Source of the DNA: DASQPA01 sp035644215
GTDB lineage: Bacteria > Acidobacteriota > Thermoanaerobaculia > Multivoradales > UBA5704
Reading direction: 5' to 3'
Length of the DNA: 9,369 bases
Assembly: GCA_035644215.1 (NCBI GenBank)
Contig: DASQPA010000555.1
Coordinates: forward strand, 1-9,369
The position numbers and the translations under genes were made by a program. Under the pieces are notes generated by a model. That model had not been told where the DNA came from and ran no database searches. It saw only the letters and a list, made by a program, of their open reading frames with translations. Positions 1-6,563 of this stretch are shown piece after piece; within the stretch, counting starts at the first letter, position 1, and each line of letters opens with the position of its first letter.

Positions 1-234
1 GCCGTGCGCGCCGCCCTCGCCCTGGCCGACCGGCGGGGTCTCAAGTCGATCGCCCTCCCCGCCCTCTCGACCGGCGTCTTCGGCTTCCCCATGGAGCGCG
101 CCGCCCGCCTCATGCTGACCGAGATCCACCGCTATCTGCAGGGGGGGACCAAGCTCGAACGGGTGGTCGTCGCCCTGTGGGACGACGAGGCCTTCGAGAT
201 CTGGAAGCGCGAGCTGCGGCGGGGCTTCCGGTAA
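1..234 (+). CDS. Macrodomain protein, C-terminal 77 residues (5' end cut by window)
   Basis: This is the end of a macrodomain (ADP-ribose-binding) protein; the frame is open from base 1 and stops with TAA at 232-234. The visible part contains ALPALSTGVFGFPMERAARL, the conserved loop that in macrodomains (YmdB/MacroD type) wraps the distal ribose and phosphate of ADP-ribose. A closing beta-strand (RVVVALWDDEAFEIW) and helix follow, as at the end of this fold. Family members bind ADP-ribose or remove it, or deacetylate O-acetyl-ADP-ribose, in the cytoplasm. The N-terminal strands and the catalytic Asn/Asp region lie outside the window, so enzymatic activity cannot be judged. A GTG at 4 exists but is internal to the domain and is not the true start. 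Confidence 0.88.
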   Translation, partial: AVRAALALADRRGLKSIALPALSTGVFGFPMERAARLMLTEIHRYLQGGTKLERVVVALWDDEAFEIWKRELRRGFR

Positions 235-235
235 A

Positions 236-256
236 CGCCCCCCACCGGTGGGGGCG
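236..256. terminator. Hairpin between convergent genes, possible bidirectional terminator
   Basis: The 22-base gap between the macrodomain stop (234) and the stop of the minus-strand gene (257) is almost wholly a palindrome: CCCCCACC (239-246) followed directly by GGTGGGGG (247-254). In RNA it would fold with a 4-nt loop. There is no U-run on the plus side and only TTT on the minus side, so it may work poorly as an intrinsic terminator. Confidence 0.4.
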
Positions 257-676
257 CTACGCTACGAAGTAGGCGCTCGCCCGGATCTGCAGGCGCGCCC
301 GCGGCTCGAAGCCGCTCCCCACCACGGCGAAGGCGGAGGAGGCGCCGAGGACCGGCAGCACGATCCAGCCGTCGAAGCTCTCGCCTCCGGCGTAGGGGGG
401 GACCACCGGCTCGATCTCCGCGATCTTCGTCCAGTGGTCCTCCTCCGGGTCGAAGGCGGAGCGCAGCTCGACGTAGGCACGGTCGAGGTCGATCGTCCGC
501 TGGCCCGAGGGGTGCCAGATCGAGAAGACGAACCGCACCTCGTCGTAGAGCTGGGTCTCGATGAAGGGATTGCCTCCCACCAGGAGCGGATAGCTGAACG
601 AGCCGGCCGAGTCGGTGGCGAAGATCTCCGGTGTGGCGTCGAACTGGACGTGGCGGGGCGGGGTCGCCGAGCTCAT
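257..676 (-). CDS. Hypothetical 139-aa protein coupled to KDPG aldolase
   Basis: I do not recognise this family. I chose the ATG at 676-674 because a strong SD sequence (GGGAGGTG on the minus strand) lies just upstream and the preceding aldolase gene stops at 678, one base before it. A longer open frame reaches 832, but its extra 52 residues are antisense-phase translation of the aldolase. The protein has no signal peptide or membrane segment and looks all-beta: alternating strands such as EVRFVFSIWHP (about 46-56), RAYVELRSAF (66-75), TKIAEIEPVV (83-92), DGWIVLPVLG (102-111) and a C-terminal RLQIRASAYFVA. Acidic loops (DPEED, about 76-80) and aromatic residues suggest a beta-sandwich binding protein. 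The near-overlap implies translational coupling to the aldolase, so a sugar-acid link is possible but unproven. Confidence 0.7.
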   Translation of the reverse strand: MSSATPPRHVQFDATPEIFATDSAGSFSYPLLVGGNPFIETQLYDEVRFVFSIWHPSGQRTIDLDRAYVELRSAFDPEEDHWTKIAEIEPVVPPYAGGESFDGWIVLPVLGASSAFAVVGSGFEPRARLQIRASAYFVA

Positions 677-677
677 C

Positions 678-1376
678 TCACCTCCCATCCTGGACCGGCC
701 CGTCCCCACGGGCATCGCCGCGGACGTCCCCACGGGAAAGGGCGAGCGCGCGCGTGATGCGCTGCCGGCTCTCCTCGGGTGTGGCGCCCAGGAGGGGCGC
801 GCCGATGCCGAAGGCGATGGCCCCGGCGGCACGGTAGGCCGGGATCTCCTCCACCCCGTAGCCGCCCCCGGCGAGCATGGGGATGTCGCCGAGCGGCTGG
901 CGGAGCACCGAGAGGTAGGCCGGGCCGCCGACCGGGGGCAGCGGCCAGACCTTGACCAGGTCGGCCCCCAGCTCGTGCGCCGCCACCACCTCGGTGGCGG
1001 AGAGAGCGCCCAGGATCAGGTACTTGCCGTGCGCCCGGCCGACCTCGGCCATGGCCGGGTTGGTGTTGGGGCTGACCAGGAACTCGGCCCCGGCTTCCAC
1101 CGCCTCTTTCGCGCGGTCGGCGGTGGTCACCGTCCCCATGCCGATCCAGGGCGGTCCGGCGGCGCCGCGGGCGGCCAGCAGCTCGCGCACCAGGCGGCTC
1201 GCTCCCGGCACCGTGAAGGTGATCTCGACCAGCTCCAGGCCGGAGTCGAGGAACAGGCGCGCCACCCGCCCCGCCTCCTCCGTGGAGGCGGTGCGGACGA
1301 CGCTGACGATGGGCGCCCGCGTCAAGCTGCGGGCCACTTCCTGACGGATGTCGACGGCGATTTCGGGTGTCTTCAT
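678..1376 (-). CDS. eda: KDPG/KHG aldolase family protein (2-dehydro-3-deoxyphosphogluconate aldolase)
   Basis: This is a class I aldolase of the KDPG/KHG family, 232 aa against about 205-215 for most members. It would cleave 2-keto-3-deoxy-6-phosphogluconate to pyruvate and glyceraldehyde 3-phosphate (Entner-Doudoroff) or act on a related keto acid. The catalytic Glu is E51 in LVEITFTVPGA, a motif close to that of the Thermotoga enzyme. GMGTVTTADRAKEAVEAGAEFLVSP at 79-103 is the conserved core strand and helix. The Schiff-base Lys is K142 in LVKVWP, and LAGGGYG (168-174) is the phosphate-loop region. Two points are unusual: PLPP follows the Lys where many members have PGE or PAE, and the tail after 214 is an RGD-rich repeat encoded by a 24-bp duplication. 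No edd or kinase gene is nearby, so the physiological substrate is uncertain. The ATG at 1376 has no clear SD. Confidence 0.88.
   Translation of the reverse strand: MKTPEIAVDIRQEVARSLTRAPIVSVVRTASTEEAGRVARLFLDSGLELVEITFTVPGASRLVRELLAARGAAGPPWIGMGTVTTADRAKEAVEAGAEFLVSPNTNPAMAEVGRAHGKYLILGALSATEVVAAHELGADLVKVWPLPPVGGPAYLSVLRQPLGDIPMLAGGGYGVEEIPAYRAAGAIAFGIGAPLLGATPEESRQRITRALALSRGDVRGDARGDGPVQDGR
701..736. repeat. 12-bp direct repeat in the aldolase 3' end
   Basis: CGTCCCCACGGG occurs at 701-712 and again at 725-736, a period of 24 bp. In the aldolase frame it gives the RGD-rich tail (RGDVRGDARGDGP). It looks like a small in-frame duplication that lengthens a dispensable C-terminus. Confidence 0.6.
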
Positions 1377-1449
1377 GGCCGCGCGCAGTCTATCACTCCC
1401 TCGGATGGAGCTCCGGAAATGGAATTCGCCACGAGTTTGGTCAAGAAGG

Positions 1450-1479
1450 GTGGCAAGGCCCGCCGGGTAGGAGTATCAT
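1450..1479 (+). promoter_or_regulatory. Candidate promoter for the sigma factor gene
   Basis: The 149-bp gap between the divergent aldolase and sigma genes (1377-1525) holds TATCAT at 1474-1479 (5 of 6 to the -10 consensus), with GTGGCA at 1450-1455 (4 of 6 to -35) and an 18-bp spacer. Transcription would begin near 1486, giving a leader of about 40 nt. A five-codon frame (ATG at 1501, MVVLD, TAA at 1516-1518) ends just at the SD. This rests on consensus matching alone. Confidence 0.33.
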
Positions 1480-1525
1480 TGCCGGGCGAGCACGGGTTAA
1501 ATGGTAGTTCTTGATTAAGGAACGA

Positions 1526-2080
1526 ATGGCTATCTCCGACCGGCCCAGCGCCCGAGAGTCCCTGGATCAGCTCCTTCGCCGCCTGCGCCCGCGGCTGAAG
1601 CAGATCCTCGGCCGTTATCGCGTCCCGGCCCACGACGCCGAGGACCTGGTGCAGGAGGCCCTCGTCTCGACCATCCAGAAGTGGGACGAGATCCAGGACC
1701 CCGAGGCCTGGCTGCTGGTCACCCTGCGCAACCGTTGCGTCGTCTACTGGCGCAAGCGCCGCACCAACCTCTACAGCTCGGTCGACGCCGCGATCCTGGA
1801 GCTCCTCTCCGAGCCGGTCACGGCGCCGCAGGAGAAAGCCGAGCTGCGCTGGGACCTGAAGAACCTGATCGACGAGCTGCCGCCGCGCTGCCGCACCCTG
1901 CTGCGCCTGCGCTACGGCCTGGGCTACGACTCGGCCGAGGTGGCGGCGCAGATGGGCTATCACCCGTCGAGCGTCCGCAAGGTGGCCCGCCGCTGCATGG
2001 CCGCTCTCACCTACCAGATGGTCACCCGCGGCTTCGCCGTCCGCGAAGGGGACCAGGTCACTCCGGACGAGGAGGAGTAG
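1526..2080 (+). CDS. Sigma-70 family RNA polymerase sigma factor (ECF-like, 184 aa)
   Basis: This is a short sigma-70 factor with regions 2 and 4 only. Region 2 spans about residues 10-80: the AHDAEDLVQEALV motif (about 35-47) is the core-polymerase-binding helix, and AWLLVTLRNRCVVYWRKRR (61-79) is the 2.3/2.4 helix that melts and reads the -10 element. A short linker follows. Region 4 (about 112-165) has LIDELPPRCRTLLRLRYGLG and the helix-turn-helix DSAEVAAQMGYHPSSVRKVARR. I took the ATG at 1526 because AAGGA (1517-1521) sits 4 nt upstream; a TTG at 1511 would add five residues but lies upstream of that SD. No anti-sigma factor is visible on either side, so regulation may act through expression or through a distant partner. 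The 3' end overlaps trmJ by 23 bp, tail to tail. Confidence 0.92.
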   Translation: MAISDRPSARESLDQLLRRLRPRLKQILGRYRVPAHDAEDLVQEALVSTIQKWDEIQDPEAWLLVTLRNRCVVYWRKRRTNLYSSVDAAILELLSEPVTAPQEKAELRWDLKNLIDELPPRCRTLLRLRYGLGYDSAEVAAQMGYHPSSVRKVARRCMAALTYQMVTRGFAVREGDQVTPDEEE

Positions 2081-2843
2081 CCTCCCCCCGTTCCACCCCG
2101 CTCCCCTCGTCCCCGCCGCTCCCCTCGCCCCCCTGTCGCAAAGCCCGATCGATCCGCCGGCAGATGCCGCGCAGGATGGCGACCTCGCGCGCCGAGAGCC
2201 GGGCGCGGGCGGCCAGGGCCCGCAGGTCCCGGAGCACGCCCGTAAAGCTGGTATCGCGATCGAACGCCGCCCGGGCGAGGACCGGGGTGAGGTGCCCGAA
2301 GAGCCCTTCCACCTCCGCCGCCGACGCGGGCGGCTCCCGGTAATCGGGGAGCGCCGGCGCGGCGCCGCTCGCCAGGTGCAGCTCATAAGAGAGTACGAGG
2401 ACCGCCTGGGCGAGGTTGAGCGTCGGCTGGGCGAGAGCGCAGGGGACGGTCACCACGGCGGAGGCGAAGGCGAGCTCCTCGTTGGTCAGCCCCCCCACCT
2501 CGGGGCCGAAGAGGAGGGCGGTCTCGGTGCCGGGCGGGTCCTCGGCCAGGAAGCCCGGCAGCTCGCGGGCGGTGAGGAGCGGCACCCCGAGCCGCCGGTC
2601 GCGCGCCGAGGTGGTCCCGATCACCCGGCCGAAGGGGGCGAGCGCCGCGGCGACCGAGGCCGCCCGCCGGGCGGAGCGGAGCACCGCTCCCGCTCCCACG
2701 GCGAAAGCCGTGGCCACCCGGCCGAGCTCCGGCGCCGGCTCGACGAGGATCAACCGGTCGAGCCCCATGTTGACCATGGCCCGCGCCGCCGACCCCACGT
2801 TCCCCTCCTCGCGCGGCCGCACGAGCACCACGGCGATTCCCAT
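2058..2843 (-). CDS. trmJ: tRNA (cytidine/uridine-32-2'-O)-methyltransferase TrmJ
   Basis: This is a SPOUT-superfamily (SpoU/TrmH type) RNA methyltransferase that uses S-adenosylmethionine to 2'-O-methylate tRNA, most likely at position 32. Motif 1 is LVRPREEGNVGSAARAMVNM (7-26), with the catalytic-type Asn and Arg. Motif 2 is ALLFGPEVGGLTNEEL (109-124) and motif 3 PTLNLAQAVLVLSYEL (140-155); 2 and 3 form the knot that binds SAM. The region from about 165 to 237 is the helical C-terminal extension of TrmJ proteins. The last 24 residues are a Gly/Glu/Ser-rich tail containing a six-residue duplication (EGSGGD/EGSGVE) and overlapping the sigma gene's 3' end. The length of 261 aa is normal for the family. 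The assignment to TrmJ rather than another TrmH paralogue rests on overall motif resemblance. Confidence 0.9.
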   Translation of the reverse strand: MGIAVVLVRPREEGNVGSAARAMVNMGLDRLILVEPAPELGRVATAFAVGAGAVLRSARRAASVAAALAPFGRVIGTTSARDRRLGVPLLTARELPGFLAEDPPGTETALLFGPEVGGLTNEELAFASAVVTVPCALAQPTLNLAQAVLVLSYELHLASGAAPALPDYREPPASAAEVEGLFGHLTPVLARAAFDRDTSFTGVLRDLRALAARARLSAREVAILRGICRRIDRALRQGGEGSGGDEGSGVERGEATPPRPE

Positions 2844-2876
2844 GGGGGGACTCTATCCCAGGGCCACCCCCCTCCA

Positions 2877-2906
2877 TTGACAGCTCCGCACCCTGGAGGG
2901 TAGTTT
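2877..2906 (+). promoter_or_regulatory. Candidate sigma-70 promoter for the 102-aa gene
   Basis: A perfect -35 hexamer TTGACA lies at 2877-2882, followed after 18 bp by TAGTTT at 2901-2906 (3 of 6 to TATAAT). Transcription would start near 2913, leaving a leader of about 34 nt before the ATG at 2947. The weak -10 overlaps a palindrome (2892-2915), which suggests regulated rather than constitutive use. Confidence 0.45.
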
Positions 2907-2915
2907 GACTCCAGG
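2892..2915. repeat. 7-bp inverted repeat over the -10 region (possible operator)
   Basis: CCTGGAG (2892-2898) and CTCCAGG (2909-2915) are perfect inverted copies separated by 10 bp that contain the putative -10 box TAGTTT. The half-site centre-to-centre distance of 17 bp is unusual for a classical 10-11 bp dimer operator but possible. In RNA the hairpin would be cut by the expected start site near 2913, so a DNA operator reading fits better than a terminator or attenuator. Confidence 0.4.
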
Positions 2916-2946
2916 TTCCTGAGCGCTTCGAGGAGAGGAAGAGACG

Positions 2947-3255
2947 ATGCCGAAGTCTGCCCCGCGGGCGTACCTCATCTTTACCGGGAGCGGCCCGATC
3001 CTGGTGCTGTCGACCTATCCCAAGCTCACCGACGAGCGCCTGGTCTCCAAGCTCCGCTACAAGGGGATCGACAAGTTCATCGCCTACGAGGTCGACCTGG
3101 AGGCGGTCCGGGCGCGCTACGAGCACTCCTATGCCAACGTCTCGAAGGACCTGGAGACCGAGCAGGACATGCGCGTCCTCGACTTCAACGGCCACCAGAT
3201 CATGGCCAACTTCGCGCTCGACGAGCTGGGCGACCCGATCAAGTTCGGCGGCTGA
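2947..3255 (+). CDS. Hypothetical 102-aa cytosolic protein
   Basis: I do not recognise this family with certainty. The ATG at 2947 is preceded by two SD-like AGGA elements (2931-2934 and 2936-2939), the nearer at 7-nt spacing. The protein has no signal peptide or membrane helix and is well balanced in charge, so it looks cytosolic. A beta-hairpin-like start (AYLIFTGSGPILVLSTY, about 8-24) is followed by a helix (DERLVSKLRYKGIDKFIAYEV), a charged helix (DLEAVRARYEHSYANVSKDL, about 49-68), and a closing strand-turn (MRVLDFNGHQIMANFALDEL). The codon pattern is that of a normal gene here. It is divergent from trmJ across a 103-bp gap with its own promoter signal, and its end overlaps maf by 17 bp, tail to tail. 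Confidence 0.82.
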   Translation: MPKSAPRAYLIFTGSGPILVLSTYPKLTDERLVSKLRYKGIDKFIAYEVDLEAVRARYEHSYANVSKDLETEQDMRVLDFNGHQIMANFALDELGDPIKFGG

Positions 3256-3880
3256 AGGATCGGCTGAACTGCCGCAGGTCGTAGCCCAGCTCCGCGAACA
3301 GCCGGCGGGTCGCGGGGAGCGGCAACCCCACGACGTTCGTATAGTTGCCGAAAACCTCCTCGACGAAGAGCGCCCCCAGCCCCTGCACCGCGTAGGAGCC
3401 CGCCTTGTCGAGCGGCTCGCCGGTCGCCACGTACCCGGCGATCTCCTCCTCGCTCATCGGCGCCATCCGCACCCGCGAGGTCTCGACCGTCGAGGCCCGG
3501 CGGGGCTCCCCGGCCGCCCTGCTCTCATGGAGCGCCACCCCGGTGAGCACCAGGTGCTCGCGCCCGGCGATCCTCCCCAGCATGCGCCGGGCGTCCGCCT
3601 CGTCTTGCGGCTTGCCCAGGATCTCGCCGTCCAAGACCACCGTGGTATCGGCCGCGAGCACCAGCTCCCCGCCGTCCTCCGGGGTCGAGCGCGCCCCCGC
3701 CGCCGCTTTCTCGATCGCCAGGCGGAGAACATAGTCGCGCGGCGCCTCGCCCGGCCGCGGGGTCTCGTCGAGGTCCACCGGCCGGACGGCGAAAACCGCC
3801 CCCAGCCCGCCCAGCAGCTCGCGGCGGCGCGGCGAGGCGGAGGCCAGGACCAGGGCAGGGAGGGCGGAGGAATCGCGCAA
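3239..3880 (-). CDS. maf: Maf-like nucleoside triphosphate pyrophosphatase
   Basis: This is a house-cleaning pyrophosphatase of the Maf family, which hydrolyses non-canonical or excess (d)NTPs to NMP and pyrophosphate; the motifs fit the dTTP/UTP-type (YhdE) branch. LASASPRRRELL (12-23) is the nucleotide-binding signature. DLDETP (36-41), AADTTVVLDGEILGKP (76-91, with the metal-binding/catalytic Asp and the GKP motif) and EPLDKAGSYAVQGLGALF (155-172, with the KAGSYAIQG-type motif) complete the active site. FGNYTNVVGLPL (178-189) is the conserved C-terminal signature. The length of 213 aa is typical. The likely start is TTG at 3880, 29 bp after the stop of the VWFA gene, with no clear SD, so it is probably the last gene of that transcript. 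Its 3' end overlaps the convergent 102-aa gene by 17 bp. Confidence 0.93.
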   Translation of the reverse strand: MRDSSALPALVLASASPRRRELLGGLGAVFAVRPVDLDETPRPGEAPRDYVLRLAIEKAAAGARSTPEDGGELVLAADTTVVLDGEILGKPQDEADARRMLGRIAGREHLVLTGVALHESRAAGEPRRASTVETSRVRMAPMSEEEIAGYVATGEPLDKAGSYAVQGLGALFVEEVFGNYTNVVGLPLPATRRLFAELGYDLRQFSRSFSRRT

Positions 3881-3909
3881 GCGGTGTCGGGGGAGCGGCG
3901 TACGGCGGC

Positions 3910-6507
3910 TTACGGATAGTAGCCGCGCAGGGTCTTGGCGGTCAGGCCGGGCTTGTCGACCTTCACCTCGATGATGCGGAAGCGGTCCTTGCCGGGACCG
4001 CTCGAGCCGCCCTGGGAAGATTCGTAGGCCAGCAGGTACTGGCTGCGCAGCTCGCTCTCGATCTCTTTGTAGACGGTGTCGAGCTCCGCCGCCCTCTCGA
4101 TGAAGAAGTGTCTTCCCCCGGTCTCCTCGGCGAGCTTCTCCAGCTTCAGCCGGACGTCGGCGTCCTGGGTGTTGAGCCCCAGGCCGATGGCGTAGATGGA
4201 GACGCCGGTGCGGCGGGCGTACTCCAGGGCCTCCGAGAACTTGTAGCGGCTCTTGTCGTCCTTGCCGTCGGTCAGGATGACGATCGCCCGCTTCCCCTTG
4301 ATGCCGCCGAACAGGTAGAGGGTGTAGACCAGGCTGTCGTAGAGGGAGGTGTTGCCGTCGGCGGTCAGGTTGGCGAGGCCGCCGGCCAGGACCTCGCGGT
4401 TGTTGGTGAACTTGACCACCAGGTTCGGCTTGTCGGCGAAGGTGACCACCACCGCCCGGTCTTTGGGGGTGAGCACCTTGTCGAAGAAGCCCAGGGCGCC
4501 CTTGACCGCCTCGGCGAGCGAGGTGTCCATCGAGCCCGAGGTGTCTAAGAGGACGCCGGCGTAGATCGGCACGTCCTTGACCAGGTCGAAGCGGCGGACC
4601 TGCTGCTCGGCGCCGTCCTCCATCACCTTGAAGTCGGTCTTCCCGAGCCCCTGGATCGGCCGTCCCCGGCGGTCGACCACCGAGGTGTAGAGCTCGACCA
4701 GGTCGACCTGCACCTTCTCCCCGGCGAGGGGAGAGTTGACGAGCACCGTGTCCTCGGTCGAGTTGCCGCCGTCCGCCAGGTAGGCCACGGCGCGCACATA
4801 GGTCACCTTGTCGCCGGGGGGCAGGACGATCGGCTGGGCGAAGGGGGGCTGGTAGAGGGTCGCGACCTTGGTTTCATTCAAGTAGAACTCGACCCGTTCG
4901 AGCGCCTCGCCCTCCGGCACCTTGACCTCGGCCTGGGCGCGCAGGCTCTGGCGGTAGGTCTTGCCCGGCTGCGGCTCGATCAGGCGGAGCGAGAAGCGGT
5001 GCGGGCCGGCGTTCAGGAACACCTCGTCCTGGGCCAGCTCCTCGCCCCCCGGTCCCAGGGCCACCGCCTTCAAAGCGTGGATCTTCGGCTGCTCGCCCAG
5101 GCTGAGCTCGACGCTGTAGGGCGGGCGGGCCTTCGAGAGGACCGGCTTGCCGTTCAACAGGAAGGTGACGCGGGCGATCCCCTCTCCGGTGGTCACCGCC
5201 TCGACCCGCGCCTTGCCGGTCATCAAGCCCTCCGGCGGCGCCAGGAGGCGGATGGTCTGGTCGCCCGCGTGCAGCGAGGCGTTGGCCTCGGCCAGCGGGT
5301 CGGCCGGACCGGCCGGGTTGCCGGGAACGGCGGCCACCGGGCCCGGGGCGGTCGCCGCCGGCGGCGGCAGGGTGGCGCCGGCCGGCACGTCGAGCTCGCG
5401 CTCGTCGCGGAAGTAGCGCTTGCCCCCCACGTCCTCGATCTTGACGATCAGGGTGTAGGGGCCGGGGCGCAGGTAGCGCTGGAAGACGAGGGGGATGCGC
5501 CCCTCCTGGAGCTGCGCCTCGGCCTCCTTGACCGGCAGGGTGAAGCGGTAGCGGAAGTGCTCGAACAGCTCCTCCTTGCGCAGCACCTCGCCGTCGATGA
5601 CGAAGTCGTACGACTCGAAGTCCGCGGTCTTCGCCGTCCGCACCTCGTCCTTGGGCACCGAGAGGAGCCCCTGGACGACGGTCCGGTTGCCGTAGCGGCC
5701 GGGGAAGGTCCAGGCGAGCTGGGCCGGGAAGGCGGTGGCGCCGGTGGGGAGGTCGGTCGAGTAGGCGGAGAAGGTCGAGAGCCACTCCTCACCCACCTGG
5801 GGGACGAGCTTGACCTTCTCCTCGACCCGCGACCAGTCGAGCGTGCTGCCCAGGGCGCTCACGATGTCGCTCCCCTGGGCGCAGGAGCCCTCGATCAGGT
5901 CCGGGGTGGGACCCTGGGGATAGCGGGTCCGCACGTCGAAGGCGAGGAGGGCGCTGATCCCCTCGCTCGGGTAGAACAGCCGCCAGGTCGAGCCCGCGGT
6001 CTGGACGAAGACCAGGCTGAAGCCGGTGCGGCTGAATTCGTTCTTGTCGTAGGTCCAGATCTCGAGCGGCAGGAAGATCTCGGAGCAGTGCGACTGGAAG
6101 GTGTGGGCGGGCTCGCCGTTCCACAGCAGGATGCGGGAGCGGTCCTCGGTCAGGTTGCCGTACTTCTCACGCGCCAGCCGCGCCCGTCCCTCCCAGCGCT
6201 CCTGGAACTCGTTGACCGCGGTCTGCGGGAAGGGATCGCGCACCTGCCAGAACTTGCGAACAAAGGCGTCCCGCTGGTAGTCCTGCTTGAGCGCCAGGAA
6301 GGCCGCGCGCTCCTTGGGGCTCATCAGCGGTCCCGCGAGCACGAGGAAGTCACGGTGCCGGGGAGCGAGGTCCTCCGGGATGGGCTCCGGCGCTTTCGTC
6401 GCCGCGGCAGGCTTGGCGGCGGCAGCCGGGAGCGACGCGGACGGAACGAGCGCCGCGAAAGCCAGGAGGAGGAACAGCAGAGGTGGCCGGCGGCCGGGGA
6501 CCGACAT
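3910..6507 (-). CDS. Secreted GWxTD-like / Ig-like / VWFA-domain protein (865 aa)
   Basis: This is an exported multidomain protein. It starts with basic residues and a hydrophobic stretch (RRPPLLFLLLAFAALVPSAS, about 6-25), a signal peptide probably cut near 30. Residues about 50-190 resemble the GWxTD region of Acidobacteriota proteins: FVRKFWQVRDPFP with NEFQERW (82-105), then EDRSRILLWNGEP, where the usual GWxTD residues are replaced by GNLTED. A conserved but unassigned beta-rich region follows to about 375, then a Pro/Ala linker (about 376-405). Two Ig-like beta domains (about 413-500 and 503-592) precede a VWFA domain (about 600-865) of the Acidobacteria-associated type. Its metal site (MIDAS) is complete: D655-x-S657-x-S659, a Thr near T720, and D747 in LTDGKDD. 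It most likely works in adhesion or envelope assembly outside the inner membrane. It sits 56 bp after SGNH and upstream of maf. Confidence 0.87.
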   Translation of the reverse strand: MSVPGRRPPLLFLLLAFAALVPSASLPAAAAKPAAATKAPEPIPEDLAPRHRDFLVLAGPLMSPKERAAFLALKQDYQRDAFVRKFWQVRDPFPQTAVNEFQERWEGRARLAREKYGNLTEDRSRILLWNGEPAHTFQSHCSEIFLPLEIWTYDKNEFSRTGFSLVFVQTAGSTWRLFYPSEGISALLAFDVRTRYPQGPTPDLIEGSCAQGSDIVSALGSTLDWSRVEEKVKLVPQVGEEWLSTFSAYSTDLPTGATAFPAQLAWTFPGRYGNRTVVQGLLSVPKDEVRTAKTADFESYDFVIDGEVLRKEELFEHFRYRFTLPVKEAEAQLQEGRIPLVFQRYLRPGPYTLIVKIEDVGGKRYFRDERELDVPAGATLPPPAATAPGPVAAVPGNPAGPADPLAEANASLHAGDQTIRLLAPPEGLMTGKARVEAVTTGEGIARVTFLLNGKPVLSKARPPYSVELSLGEQPKIHALKAVALGPGGEELAQDEVFLNAGPHRFSLRLIEPQPGKTYRQSLRAQAEVKVPEGEALERVEFYLNETKVATLYQPPFAQPIVLPPGDKVTYVRAVAYLADGGNSTEDTVLVNSPLAGEKVQVDLVELYTSVVDRRGRPIQGLGKTDFKVMEDGAEQQVRRFDLVKDVPIYAGVLLDTSGSMDTSLAEAVKGALGFFDKVLTPKDRAVVVTFADKPNLVVKFTNNREVLAGGLANLTADGNTSLYDSLVYTLYLFGGIKGKRAIVILTDGKDDKSRYKFSEALEYARRTGVSIYAIGLGLNTQDADVRLKLEKLAEETGGRHFFIERAAELDTVYKEIESELRSQYLLAYESSQGGSSGPGKDRFRIIEVKVDKPGLTAKTLRGYYP

Positions 6508-6563
6508 CGGAGCCTGATCCTACGCCCGGGGCGGGGAGGGGGGCAAGCTGTGGGCGGCTCGGA

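Noticed and set aside
677..832. 52-residue N-terminal extension of the 139-aa protein
   Set aside because: It lies wholly inside the aldolase gene in another frame, and a strong SD marks the ATG at 676.
615..1514. 299-aa plus-strand open frame
   Set aside because: It is antisense to the aldolase and crosses the divergent promoter gap; no recognisable motif.
1511..1525. TTG start for the sigma factor
   Set aside because: It lies upstream of the AAGGA that serves the ATG at 1526 and has no SD of its own.
1373..2386. 337-aa minus-strand open frame
   Set aside because: It is antisense to the sigma factor, whose regions 2 and 4 are clear; the translation is low complexity.
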